Below the pieces are notes generated by a model that saw only the letters and a program-made list of their open reading frames with translations, ran no database searches and was not told where the DNA came from. A stretch of 6,246 nucleotides of DNA from Treponema sp. (lineage in GTDB: Bacteria > Spirochaetota > Spirochaetia > Treponematales > Breznakiellaceae), in contig JAIRZS010000211.1 in assembly GCA_031267115.1 (NCBI GenBank), forward strand, positions 1 through 6,246. Reading direction: 5' to 3'. Position numbers and translations under genes: made by a program. Shown here piece by piece: positions 1-5,584 of this stretch (positions are counted from its first letter, which is position 1; each line of letters opens with the position of its first letter).

Positions 1-149
1 TCCGCCGGCGCCGGGACCTCCAGTTCCTGTCCGCAGGGGCCGCAGAGTCCCTGCCAGGCCTCCCCCGGTTCGTCCAGGGCCGCCCCGCAAAGGCCGCAGC
101 CGGAGGGAAAAAAGAATTCCCGGACGGAAAACAGCATTGACAGCAACAT
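1..149 (-). CDS. ComF family phosphoribosyltransferase-like protein, N-terminal part (cut by window edge)
   Basis: Only the first 49 codons are present; the gene continues beyond position 1. The translation begins MLLSMLFSVREFFFPSG and contains two CxxC pairs, C18-x2-C21 and C36-x2-C39, separated by a short segment with a WQGLC motif. This hydrophobic 'FFPSGCGLCG...WQGLCGPC' layout is typical of the N-terminal zinc ribbon of ComF/GntX-type proteins, whose C-terminal phosphoribosyltransferase domain would lie outside the window. In naturally competent bacteria ComF assists DNA uptake; in many others the role of the homologue is unclear. The start at 149 is chosen because a strong Shine-Dalgarno lies 4 bases upstream; a second ATG at 137 has no such site. 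It is divergent from the sugar-phosphate transferase gene. Another zinc-ribbon protein cannot be excluded from 49 residues. Confidence 0.75.
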   Translation of the reverse strand, partial: MLLSMLFSVREFFFPSGCGLCGAALDEPGEAWQGLCGPCGQELEVPAPA

Positions 150-153
150 AGAA

Positions 154-159
154 CCTCCT
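154..159 (-). promoter_or_regulatory. Strong ribosome binding site for the ComF-like gene
   Basis: Read on the minus strand this is AGGAGG, followed by TTCT and the ATG at 149. It fixes the start codon of the ComF-like gene. The spacing is slightly short but within the usual range. Confidence 0.75.
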
Positions 160-278
160 CCCTATTAGGGGCGCGGAGAACCGGAAAAAACGCGGAAATA
201 TTACAATCGTCATCGTAAAAAAAAGAAGTACGGTACAAATGCTTCACCCGGGAACGCGCAAGGGATTGGAGGGGCTTG

Positions 279-311
279 TTCTCTCCGCTGCCCGTCGGGC
301 AGCGGAGAGAA
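279..311. repeat. 33-bp perfect palindrome (16-bp arms) in the divergent intergenic region
   Basis: The arm TTCTCTCCGCTGCCCG at 279-294 is matched exactly by its reverse complement at 296-311 around a single central T at 295. Neither strand has a T-run directly after the stem (plus side continues TGGAGCGG, minus side CAAGCCCC), so it does not look like an intrinsic terminator. It lies between two divergent genes, about 130 bp from each start-proximal control region. It could be an operator for a dimeric regulator, an RNA hairpin, or a dispersed palindromic repeat; one copy cannot decide. Confidence 0.8.
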
Positions 312-328
312 TGGAGCGGAGCGGAACC

Positions 329-364
329 CCGGAAAGCCCGGTTTCCGGCGCTCCGCGCCGGAAA
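329..364. repeat. Two mutually exclusive hairpins sharing a TTTCCGG arm
   Basis: CCGGAAA occurs at 329-335 and again at 358-364, with TTTCCGG at 342-348 between them. The central arm can pair with either copy. The downstream pairing is stronger: TTTCCGGCG at 342-350 pairs with CGCCGGAAA at 356-364 over a 5-base loop. The arrangement resembles an alternative-structure switch, but the predicted promoter of the plus-strand gene lies downstream of it, so it may not be transcribed in that direction. No T-run follows the stems. Confidence 0.5.
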
Positions 365-416
365 TGCGCCCAAATTCCGCGCTGAAACATAAATAGTTAC
401 AAGTATAACAGGCTCC

Positions 417-445
417 TAGGAATTATTTTACGAATATGGTATGAT
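417..445 (+). promoter_or_regulatory. Probable extended -10 promoter for the sugar-phosphate transferase gene
   Basis: TATGAT at 440-445 is five of six to the sigma-70 -10 consensus and is preceded by TG-N at 437-439, an extended -10 element. The hexamer 17 bp upstream, TAGGAA at 417-422, is a poor -35, which an extended -10 can tolerate. The surrounding 380-445 stretch is AT-rich in otherwise GC-rich DNA. Transcription would begin near 452, leaving a leader of roughly 85 bases that contains the 12-bp palindrome at 468-479. Confidence 0.5.
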
Positions 446-467
446 TGGCAGGCGAATAGAGGCTGCT

Positions 468-479
468 CCGGAATTCCGG
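468..479. repeat. 12-bp perfect palindrome CCGGAATTCCGG in the leader
   Basis: CCGGAATTCCGG is fully self-complementary without a loop, which suits a protein-binding site better than an RNA hairpin. It lies between the predicted promoter and the start codon of the transferase gene. The same CCGGAA/TTCCGG core recurs in the hairpins at 329-364. In GC-rich DNA a short palindrome of this kind can also arise by chance. Confidence 0.45.
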
Positions 480-523
480 CTTTGAAACGGCGGCCCTGAA
501 TATATGCCCAAGCAGCAAATGTT

Positions 524-527
524 GGAG
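524..527 (+). promoter_or_regulatory. GGAG ribosome binding site that selects the 537 start
   Basis: GGAG lies 9 bases before the ATG at 537. The two earlier in-frame ATGs at 504 and 519 have no purine-rich Shine-Dalgarno at a usable distance, so 537 is the preferred start of the transferase gene. Confidence 0.6.
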
Positions 528-536
528 CTTTTTTCC

Positions 537-1616
537 ATGATCAATATTGTAGTCATAGCGGCGATCTCCCTTGGTCTTTCGACTGTTCTGGTGGGACTCG
601 TGCTGCGCCTGTCCCATCTGTATGCCTGGTACGATATGAAGGATGAACGGAAAATCCATACCGGGGATGTGCCGAGGCTGGGCGGGCTGGGGTTTTCCCT
701 GGCTTTTATCCTTGTCGCGATGGTGCTGAGCTTCAACGCCGCTGAAAATTACTACGGTTTCCGTTTTTTGCCGGTGATTATCGGCATGTTCCTTACCCTG
801 CTCTTCGGGATTCTCGATGATTTTAAGCAGCTTGCCCCCCGTACCAAGCTATGCGGGCAGATTATCGCCGCCCTTTTGGTTGTAATTCCCGATTATACTT
901 TCCACAGCCTCTTTTTTGCCGGCCCCGGTTTTTTCAGGAATCTAAACTGGCTGCGTTATCCCCTGACTATATTCTGGCTTGTCGGTATGTCCAATGCCCT
1001 GAACTTTATCGACGGGGTGGACGGCCTGGCCGGGGGGGTTTCGCTTTTGGCTGCGGCGGCCTACGCCCTGATCTTCGCGTCATTTACGGGTACCAGCTCC
1101 GCCGTCCTGTTCTGCGTCTGCCTCGCGGCGATTGTCGGGGGCTTCCTGGTCTTTAACCTTCCCATACCCAAGGCAAGGATCTTCATGGGGGACGGGGGAA
1201 GCCAGTTCCTGGGCTTTATGCTGGCGGTCCTCCCCCTGCTGAACAAGGGGGACGCCAAACCGGAACTGCCCCTGTTTTACGCGGCGGCCCTGCTGATGAT
1301 ACCGATTCTCGATACTACCGCCGCGGTCTGGCGCCGCGTCCGGGATCACCGGCGTATCGACAGCCCCGACCGCTCGCATATACACCACAAGCTGATAAAT
1401 CTGGGTTTTGGGGCCAGGGGCGTGGACGCGGTACTCTACAGCCTCCAGATAGCCCTGGGTGTCCTGGTGTTTGTCTCGGTCAGGGTATCCGGCGCCCTGT
1501 CCGCCGCTGTTCTGGGGACCGCCTTTGTCATCGGGATCGGGTTTTTCTGCGCGGTCCATTTCCTGAACCAGCGGGCGATGAAATGCCTGCCCGCAGAAAC
1601 CCCTGTCTCAGAATAG
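537..1616 (+). CDS. WecA/TagO/MraY-family undecaprenyl-phosphate sugar-1-phosphate transferase
   Basis: The product (359 aa from this start; 370 aa if ATG 504 is used) is a multi-pass inner-membrane enzyme that would transfer a sugar-1-phosphate, most likely GlcNAc-1-P from UDP-GlcNAc, to polyprenyl phosphate, the first step of lipid-linked polysaccharide synthesis. The family motifs are visible in order: RKIHTGDVPRLGG in the first cytoplasmic loop, the aspartate pair LDDFKQ (D94, D95), NFIDGVDGLAGG (D159, D162), the FMGDGGS motif with D219, and SHIHH (H281, H283, H284). The HIHH motif is characteristic of WecA/TagO-type enzymes rather than true MraY. Long hydrophobic segments between the motifs fit about ten or eleven membrane helices. 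Length is normal for the family. The gene is divergent from the ComF-like gene and 65 bp upstream of a cysteine desulfurase gene. The exact sugar is inferred from the family, not shown here. Confidence 0.92.
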   Translation: MINIVVIAAISLGLSTVLVGLVLRLSHLYAWYDMKDERKIHTGDVPRLGGLGFSLAFILVAMVLSFNAAENYYGFRFLPVIIGMFLTLLFGILDDFKQLAPRTKLCGQIIAALLVVIPDYTFHSLFFAGPGFFRNLNWLRYPLTIFWLVGMSNALNFIDGVDGLAGGVSLLAAAAYALIFASFTGTSSAVLFCVCLAAIVGGFLVFNLPIPKARIFMGDGGSQFLGFMLAVLPLLNKGDAKPELPLFYAAALLMIPILDTTAAVWRRVRDHRRIDSPDRSHIHHKLINLGFGARGVDAVLYSLQIALGVLVFVSVRVSGALSAAVLGTAFVIGIGFFCAVHFLNQRAMKCLPAETPVSE

Positions 1617-1681
1617 GCGGGGCGGCGGCCAGGGGCGGGGTTTTAAGGGGCGTCTTCCTGCCGCGGGTTTGATAAATGTAA

Positions 1682-2824
1682 ATGAAACAGCGTTATTATT
1701 TCGACTGGGCCGCCACCGCTTTGCCGGCGGGCCCGCGGCTTTCCCCTCCTGTCCCTTTCGGGAATCCGTCCTCGCCCCATACGGAAGGCCGCCTGGCGCG
1801 CAAGGCGCTTGAAGACGCCCGGTCCCGCTGCGCCGCGGTCCTGGGCGTTGGCGCGGAAACCATTTACTTTACTTCCGGGGGTACCGAGGCGAACATGATC
1901 GCGCTTCATTCCCTGCTCATGAGGGAAGGCCCGCCCGGAACCCTGCTCTACTCGGCAATGGAGCATCCTTCCGTCCGGGAGAACGCCCTTGCCCTGAAAA
2001 AGCTGGGAATGCCGGTACGGCAGATTCAGGCGGAAAAAGACGGGCGGATAAGCGGGGAAAAATTTTCCGCCGCGCTGGACAGGGCGGAAAGGCCCGTACT
2101 CGCGGCTGTAATGGCGGTCAACAACGAGACCGGCTCAATAAACGGCATACCCGCCCTGGCGGCCCTGTCGCGGAAATTTTTCGGGCCGCCCGTGCGCTTC
2201 CACTGCGACATTGTCCAGGCCATAGGCAGGACGCCTGTCGCGTTAAAGGAATGGGGCGTTGATTCCGCCTCCCTGAGCGCCCACAAGCTCGGCGGCCCGA
2301 GGGGTACGGGAATCCTTTATCTGCGGCAGCCGGCCGGGGTTCTCGGCTGCGGCGGGGGCCAGGAAAGGGGCATAAGGCCGGGGACGGAAAATGTGGAGGG
2401 GGCGGCCGCCCTTGCGGAAATTCTGGAAATACGGGCAAAAAATGAAACGGCCGCCGCCGAATATGCCGCCGCTGTTTCCCGCTTCGGGTTTCTGATACGA
2501 TCCCTGCGGGCAACGGGCCGCTGCGCCCTTGTCCCGGAAGACCGGCAGGACGAGGACAAACGGTTTTCCCCGTATATTTTGCAGATCGCCTTGAAAGGCA
2601 TTCCGGGCCAGGCCGCGGTCCGCGCCCTGGACAACGAAGGGTTCGCGGTATCCACCGGGTCCGCCTGCTCGTCGCACAAGGAGGGGCGGCCTGTTCTGGA
2701 CGCTATGGGGGTGGACAGAGAAACGGCCCTTTACGGGATACGTATTTCCCAGGGCTGGACAACTACGGAAGACGACATCGAAGCCCTCCTTATCGCCGTC
2801 AAAAAAATACTGGGCAGATTGTGA
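1682..2824 (+). CDS. Cysteine desulfurase (NifS/IscS-like, PLP-dependent, class V aminotransferase fold)
   Basis: The 380-aa protein should convert cysteine to alanine and pass sulfur, via a cysteine persulfide, to Fe-S cluster or thiolation pathways in the cytoplasm. Active-site features are intact: FGNPSSPH near residue 26, TSGGTEAN, the PLP-stacking histidine in MEHPSV (H95), VNNETG (N147-N148), D176 and Q179 in FHCDIVQ, the Schiff-base lysine in SAHKLGG (K202), GGQERGIRPGTENV, and the catalytic cysteine in STGSACSS (C329). The last motif is of the group I (IscS/NifS) type. The stretch between the N-terminal YFDWAAT motif and FGNPSS is about 12 to 15 residues shorter than in typical IscS. 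The start is forced: an in-frame TAA directly precedes it and the N-terminal motif follows at once. No clear Shine-Dalgarno is present, and the six bases before it read ATGTAA, a start codon followed by a stop. No iscU, iscR or suf genes are adjacent, so its partner pathway is unknown. Confidence 0.93.
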   Translation: MKQRYYFDWAATALPAGPRLSPPVPFGNPSSPHTEGRLARKALEDARSRCAAVLGVGAETIYFTSGGTEANMIALHSLLMREGPPGTLLYSAMEHPSVRENALALKKLGMPVRQIQAEKDGRISGEKFSAALDRAERPVLAAVMAVNNETGSINGIPALAALSRKFFGPPVRFHCDIVQAIGRTPVALKEWGVDSASLSAHKLGGPRGTGILYLRQPAGVLGCGGGQERGIRPGTENVEGAAALAEILEIRAKNETAAAEYAAAVSRFGFLIRSLRATGRCALVPEDRQDEDKRFSPYILQIALKGIPGQAAVRALDNEGFAVSTGSACSSHKEGRPVLDAMGVDRETALYGIRISQGWTTTEDDIEALLIAVKKILGRL

Positions 2825-2832
2825 TCCCGCGC

Positions 2833-2897
2833 CACGAACCCCGCGAACGGGACGTGTCGTGCTTTGGCTTTCGCGATTATACGCTATGAGGTTCGTG
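2833..2897 (+). other. Nested inverted repeats after the desulfurase gene, possible structured RNA
   Basis: CACGAACC at 2833-2840 is complementary to GGTTCGTG at 2890-2897, and inside it CGCGAA at 2842-2847 is complementary to TTCGCG at 2870-2875. Together they can form a two-step stem in the spacer between the desulfurase and hydrolase genes. It could be part of the desulfurase 3' end or a leader of the next gene. I do not recognise a known riboswitch or RNA family. Confidence 0.35.
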
Positions 2898-2903
2898 CGG
2901 CTT

Positions 2904-2929
2904 CGGGCTAAAGCCCGGCGGTTAATTTT
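2904..2929 (+). terminator. Possible weak intrinsic terminator after the cysteine desulfurase gene
   Basis: CGGGC at 2904-2908 pairs with GCCCG at 2913-2917 around a TAAA loop (the pairing can extend one base inward). A T-rich stretch TTAATTTT begins at 2922, after a short GCGG spacer. The stem is short and the tail interrupted, so termination would be partial; it may separate the desulfurase from the downstream hydrolase gene. Confidence 0.4.
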
Positions 2930-2980
2930 CTATACCTTCGCCCTCTTTCACGAAAAAAATTTTTTTGGTAAGCTTTGCCT

Positions 2981-5245
2981 ATGCTTGCAAAACAGCCCGC
3001 GCGCCGGATGCTGTCCGCTGCCATCCTGTTTCTCATCGCAATCTTTGCCGTTATGCCGGAAACCCCGGGAACGGGCCGGCCCCAGGCCCGCTGGAAATTC
3101 ATCGCCGGCACGGACAGGGGGCTTTACGGGATAAGTTTTTTCAATACGCTTTCCCCGCTTTGGACCGGCGGATCGGTACGCAAGCTGATCAAGGGCAGGG
3201 ACCGCTGGATCATCCAGAGCGATCAGGGCGTCCTGGTTTCGGAGGACCTTCTACGCTGGGAAAGCCGGAACAGCGGGCTTCCGGTAAAGACTATCAAACT
3301 GTACCGGGACGGGGAAAAGTCCTTTGAAACGCTGATTCAGGAGATCAAGGACCTGGAGATTGACAGCGGGGACCCCGACACCATGGTCTGCGCGACCAAG
3401 GATACGGTCTACCTGACACAGGACGGGGGCCGCTCCTGGAGAAGCCTGGGAATGCCCCCGTACAGGACAAACGGTATCAAGGCGGTGGCGGTAGCGAAAC
3501 TGCGTACGGGAAACACGGGAAGCGGGGCTTCCCGTTCCCCGGAACCGGCGGAGGAGCTTACCGTGTTCCTCTCCCATTCGACCTACGGCGTGCATTATAT
3601 CCAGCCCGGCAGAAACAGAGCCGGATGGACGGAACTCAATACGGGAATCGAGAAGCTTGAGACTACCGGCAACAGCGACGAAGTGTCGGACATTGCCGCC
3701 GCCGCCCCCTCCGGACAGCCGCCGGCCATTTACGCGGCCCAGACTTTCAGGCAGCGCGTGTACCGGCTGGACTGGGAGCGCAGGCGCTTTGATCTTGTCT
3801 GGACAGGCGGAAACAGTAATACGGCGAACAACGCCCCGGATTTCGGCACGGTGGATTCCCTTGACATTGGCGCGGAAACCCTGCGCTTTGTGAAGGAGGG
3901 GGGGATCATGGAGATGGGCCGGACGGAAGGCGGCCCGCCTTCGGAAGCGGGGAAACCCGGCGGCCCTACCCCCCTCCCCTTCCTCCGGGAGAGGGCGGAT
4001 CTCCGCAGCCTGGCCCTGGGCATGGAAAGACACGGCATGGAAGCCTCCTGCATCGGCCTGTGGAAAGACGGCTATTTTTCCGGGGCGGAGGGGGAATTCA
4101 TCTCCCTTTCGGAACTCTGGCTTTTGAAAGAAGGGGCAGGCAGCGCCGCCGTTACCCAGGCGGCAAACCGGGAAGGGCTTTATATGCCGGCAAACCACGC
4201 GATGGAAGACCGGCTCTTCCGCCCCTACCTTGATCTGATCGAGAAACGCGGCCTTGATATGGTAGTTATCGACATGAAAGACGACTACGGCCGGCTCCGC
4301 TTTGTCCCGGAAAACCCGGATCTGGCGGAAAAGGGGCGGGTATTCCGCCCGGTAGATATCGGCAGCTTCCTGGCCGCCATGAAGGAACGGGGCATCTACA
4401 CCGCCGCCCGGATCGTGGTTTTCAAAGACCCCGAACTCGCGAAAAAAGAGCGGGGCAAATACGCCGTCTGGGACAGCCGCGCCGGCAAGCCCTGGGCGGG
4501 CTACTACGACACCAGGCAGCCCCAGGGCCAGGGGCGGAAAAAAAATACCGCCTACGAAATGGAAATACTGCCGTCAACGGAACCGGGCTACGAAATACTG
4601 CGCACCTACTACGACGAGCGCTGGGTGGACCCCTACTCGGAGGAAGTATGGGAATATGTCGCCTCCGTAGCGGAAGAACTGCACCGCCGGGGCTTTGACG
4701 AAATCCAGTTTGATTATATCCGCTTCCCCACTGACGGGCAGAACCTTGGCGACGCCCGCTACCGCTGGCGGGAAAACGGGATGGACATGGAAAGCGCCAT
4801 GCTTTCCTTTCTGCGCCACATCCGTTCCCGTATCAGCGCGCCGGTTTCCGTGGATATCTACGGGGCCAACGGCTGGTACCGCACCGGCGCACGGACCGGC
4901 CAGGAAGTGGAACTCATGGCCCCCTATGTAGACGTGATCTGCCCCATGTACTACCCCAGCCATTTTGAACAGGACTTCCTGGCAAACTCCCCCCCCGAAC
5001 TGCGCCCCTACCGCATTTACTACCAGGGTACCCAGCGCACCGCCCGCATAGGCCGCGGCCGCGTCATCGTCCGCCCCTATGTTCAGGCCTTCTACCTCAA
5101 CGTCGCCTACGACCGCAAATATTACAACACCGATTACGTGCGCCTGGAAACAGAAGGGGTGCGCAACGCCGGTACGGGCGGCCTTACCTACTGGAACAAC
5201 TCCGGCCGCTACGACGATATCCCGCTAAAGACCCTGGGGAATTAA
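2981..5245 (+). CDS. Exported DUF4015-family putative glycoside hydrolase with N-terminal Asp-box/propeller-like region
   Basis: The 754-aa product starts with a basic N-terminus (K4, R8, R9) and a hydrophobic segment at residues 10-25, so it is probably secreted or anchored in the inner membrane; no lipobox cysteine is present. Residues about 35-300 look like a beta-propeller: an Asp-box motif TQDGGRSW at 146-153, a degenerate one in VSEDLLRWES, and repeated 'GLY/GVHY' strands. A Gly/Pro-rich linker follows near 311-331. From about residue 399 (GLYMPANHAM) to the end is a DUF4015 TIM-barrel domain with DMKDDYG (D431, D434, D435), DEIQFDYIRFP at 573-583, VDIYG with D625, and ICPMYYPSHF near 653-662. 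The acidic residues at these barrel strand ends are candidate catalytic residues. DUF4015 resembles polysaccharide-cleaving hydrolases but its substrate is not established. ATG 2981 is preferred to an in-frame TTG at 2975; the upstream GGTAAG at 2967-2972 is only a weak Shine-Dalgarno. The gene ends with tandem stops TAA-TAG. Confidence 0.85.
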   Translation: MLAKQPARRMLSAAILFLIAIFAVMPETPGTGRPQARWKFIAGTDRGLYGISFFNTLSPLWTGGSVRKLIKGRDRWIIQSDQGVLVSEDLLRWESRNSGLPVKTIKLYRDGEKSFETLIQEIKDLEIDSGDPDTMVCATKDTVYLTQDGGRSWRSLGMPPYRTNGIKAVAVAKLRTGNTGSGASRSPEPAEELTVFLSHSTYGVHYIQPGRNRAGWTELNTGIEKLETTGNSDEVSDIAAAAPSGQPPAIYAAQTFRQRVYRLDWERRRFDLVWTGGNSNTANNAPDFGTVDSLDIGAETLRFVKEGGIMEMGRTEGGPPSEAGKPGGPTPLPFLRERADLRSLALGMERHGMEASCIGLWKDGYFSGAEGEFISLSELWLLKEGAGSAAVTQAANREGLYMPANHAMEDRLFRPYLDLIEKRGLDMVVIDMKDDYGRLRFVPENPDLAEKGRVFRPVDIGSFLAAMKERGIYTAARIVVFKDPELAKKERGKYAVWDSRAGKPWAGYYDTRQPQGQGRKKNTAYEMEILPSTEPGYEILRTYYDERWVDPYSEEVWEYVASVAEELHRRGFDEIQFDYIRFPTDGQNLGDARYRWRENGMDMESAMLSFLRHIRSRISAPVSVDIYGANGWYRTGARTGQEVELMAPYVDVICPMYYPSHFEQDFLANSPPELRPYRIYYQGTQRTARIGRGRVIVRPYVQAFYLNVAYDRKYYNTDYVRLETEGVRNAGTGGLTYWNNSGRYDDIPLKTLGN

Positions 5246-5263
5246 TAGGCTGAGTATACATGC

Positions 5264-5281
5264 TGCGGAAATTTTACCGCA
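5264..5281 (+). terminator. Small hairpin after the DUF4015 gene, doubtful terminator
   Basis: TGCGG at 5264-5268 pairs with CCGCA at 5277-5281 around an 8-base AT loop, 18 bases after the stop codon. It is the only stem near the gene end, but no T-run follows (next bases AAGTCGAAAA), so it is at best a weak or Rho-assisted terminator. Confidence 0.2.
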
Positions 5282-5348
5282 AAGTCGAAAAAGTCAAATA
5301 AGCAGGAAATAGTGAACAAAGAGCACTTCGACAAAAGAATTACACAAA

Positions 5349-5391
5349 AGCGGCTGATGGGAGTCGGACCCACGTCTCCAGCTTGGAAGGC
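5349..5391 (-). pseudogene. 3'-half remnant of a tRNA-Gly(UCC) gene, possible attachment-site scar
   Basis: Read on the minus strand, this segment has the order of a tRNA-Gly 3' half: anticodon loop CTTCCAA (anticodon TCC), the 3' anticodon stem GCTGG, a short variable region AGAC, a T arm GTGGG-TCCGACT-CCCAT, the 3' acceptor strand CAGCCGC and discriminator T, with no encoded CCA. The expected 5' acceptor GCGGCTG and D arm are not in place. The nearest candidate, GCGG at 5436-5433, matches only four bases and would make the gene about 16 bases too long. The 5' anticodon strand CCAGC is also broken. In the T loop the almost invariant T55 is C, a further sign of decay. Tyrosine-recombinase elements integrating at tRNA 3' ends leave exactly such 3' fragments, and base composition changes here. 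A T-rich stretch follows the 3' end. An aberrant but working tRNA is unlikely. Confidence 0.65.
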
Positions 5392-5410
5392 CCTGGCCGC
5401 TTCGGCCAGG
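5392..5410. repeat. GC-rich 8-bp stem hairpin next to the tRNA remnant
   Basis: CCTGGCCG at 5392-5399 and CGGCCAGG at 5403-5410 are exact reverse complements around a CTT loop. The hairpin begins where similarity to tRNA-Gly ends and occupies the place of the missing 5' half. It could belong to an integration junction, be a recombinase-binding arm, or be a rearranged tRNA stem. It is the last strongly GC-rich patch before the AT-rich stretch. Confidence 0.6.
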
Positions 5411-5491
5411 CCGGATCCTGTAACTCTTTATACCGCAAGTAATTACTTATCAGATAACAAATTAAGGCGTTTTTGCCGGCACGTTTAGCCC

Positions 5492-5527
5492 GTCTATATT
5501 GTCTATACCGTGTATATTCTGTATTAT
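5492..5527 (+). repeat. Four degenerate 9-bp tandem repeats
   Basis: The units are GTCTATATT, GTCTATACC, GTGTATATT and CTGTATTAT, directly adjacent with exact 9-bp periodicity. They overlap the predicted promoter of the small zinc-ribbon gene. Just beyond lie TACACGATTT and TACACGGTT, and ACCGTGTA at 5507-5514 is complementary to TACACGGT at 5542-5549. Such arrays can be regulator or replication-initiator binding sites. The rest of the gene-free stretch 5246-5584 holds the tRNA remnant and its hairpin and nothing else I can name. Confidence 0.45.
5499..5527 (+). promoter_or_regulatory. Sigma-70-like promoter for the small zinc-ribbon gene
   Basis: TTGTCT at 5499-5504 (four of six to -35) and TATTAT at 5522-5527 (five of six to -10) are separated by an ideal 17 bp. 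Transcription would start near 5534, giving a leader of about 50 bases. Because the elements lie inside the 9-bp repeats, a protein binding those repeats would be expected to affect this promoter. Confidence 0.6.
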
Positions 5528-5574
5528 TTTTACACGATTTCTACACGGTTCGCAAGAGATTTCTAAAAATTTTT

Positions 5575-5580
5575 GGAGGT
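5575..5580 (+). promoter_or_regulatory. Strong GGAGGT ribosome binding site deciding a GTG start
   Basis: GGAGGT ends 4 bases before GTG at 5585. It overlaps the in-frame TTG at 5573, which is therefore an unlikely start, and supports a 63-residue product. Confidence 0.75.
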
Positions 5581-5584
5581 TTTT

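Noticed and set aside
196..240. Possible minus-strand promoter for the ComF-like gene (TTGTAC, TAATAT-like elements)
   Set aside because: Candidate -35 and -10 hexamers do not combine at a good spacing, so I could not support a specific call, although a promoter must lie near here.
504..536. Earlier ATG starts (504, 519) for the sugar-phosphate transferase
   Set aside because: No Shine-Dalgarno precedes either, and the hydrophobic N-terminus typical of the family begins right after ATG 537, which has GGAG nine bases upstream. Not fully excluded.
1080..1559. Minus-strand open frame opposite the transferase gene
   Set aside because: Low-complexity Gly/Arg/Asp-rich translation antisense to well-conserved motifs; a by-product of GC-rich codon use.
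2975..2980. TTG start two codons before the chosen ATG of the DUF4015 gene
   Set aside because: ATG at 2981 is a better codon with equal or better spacing to the weak upstream GGTAAG.
2859..3134. Plus-strand open frame overlapping the start of the DUF4015 gene
   Set aside because: It runs through the structured spacer and overlaps the signal segment of the real gene in another frame; no Shine-Dalgarno and no recognisable domain.
3251..4198. Long minus-strand open frame (315 codons) opposite the DUF4015 gene
   Set aside because: It is antisense to a clear protein-coding gene in GC-rich DNA, its translation is rich in Arg, Gly, Pro and Ala without recognisable motifs, and it has no independent support.
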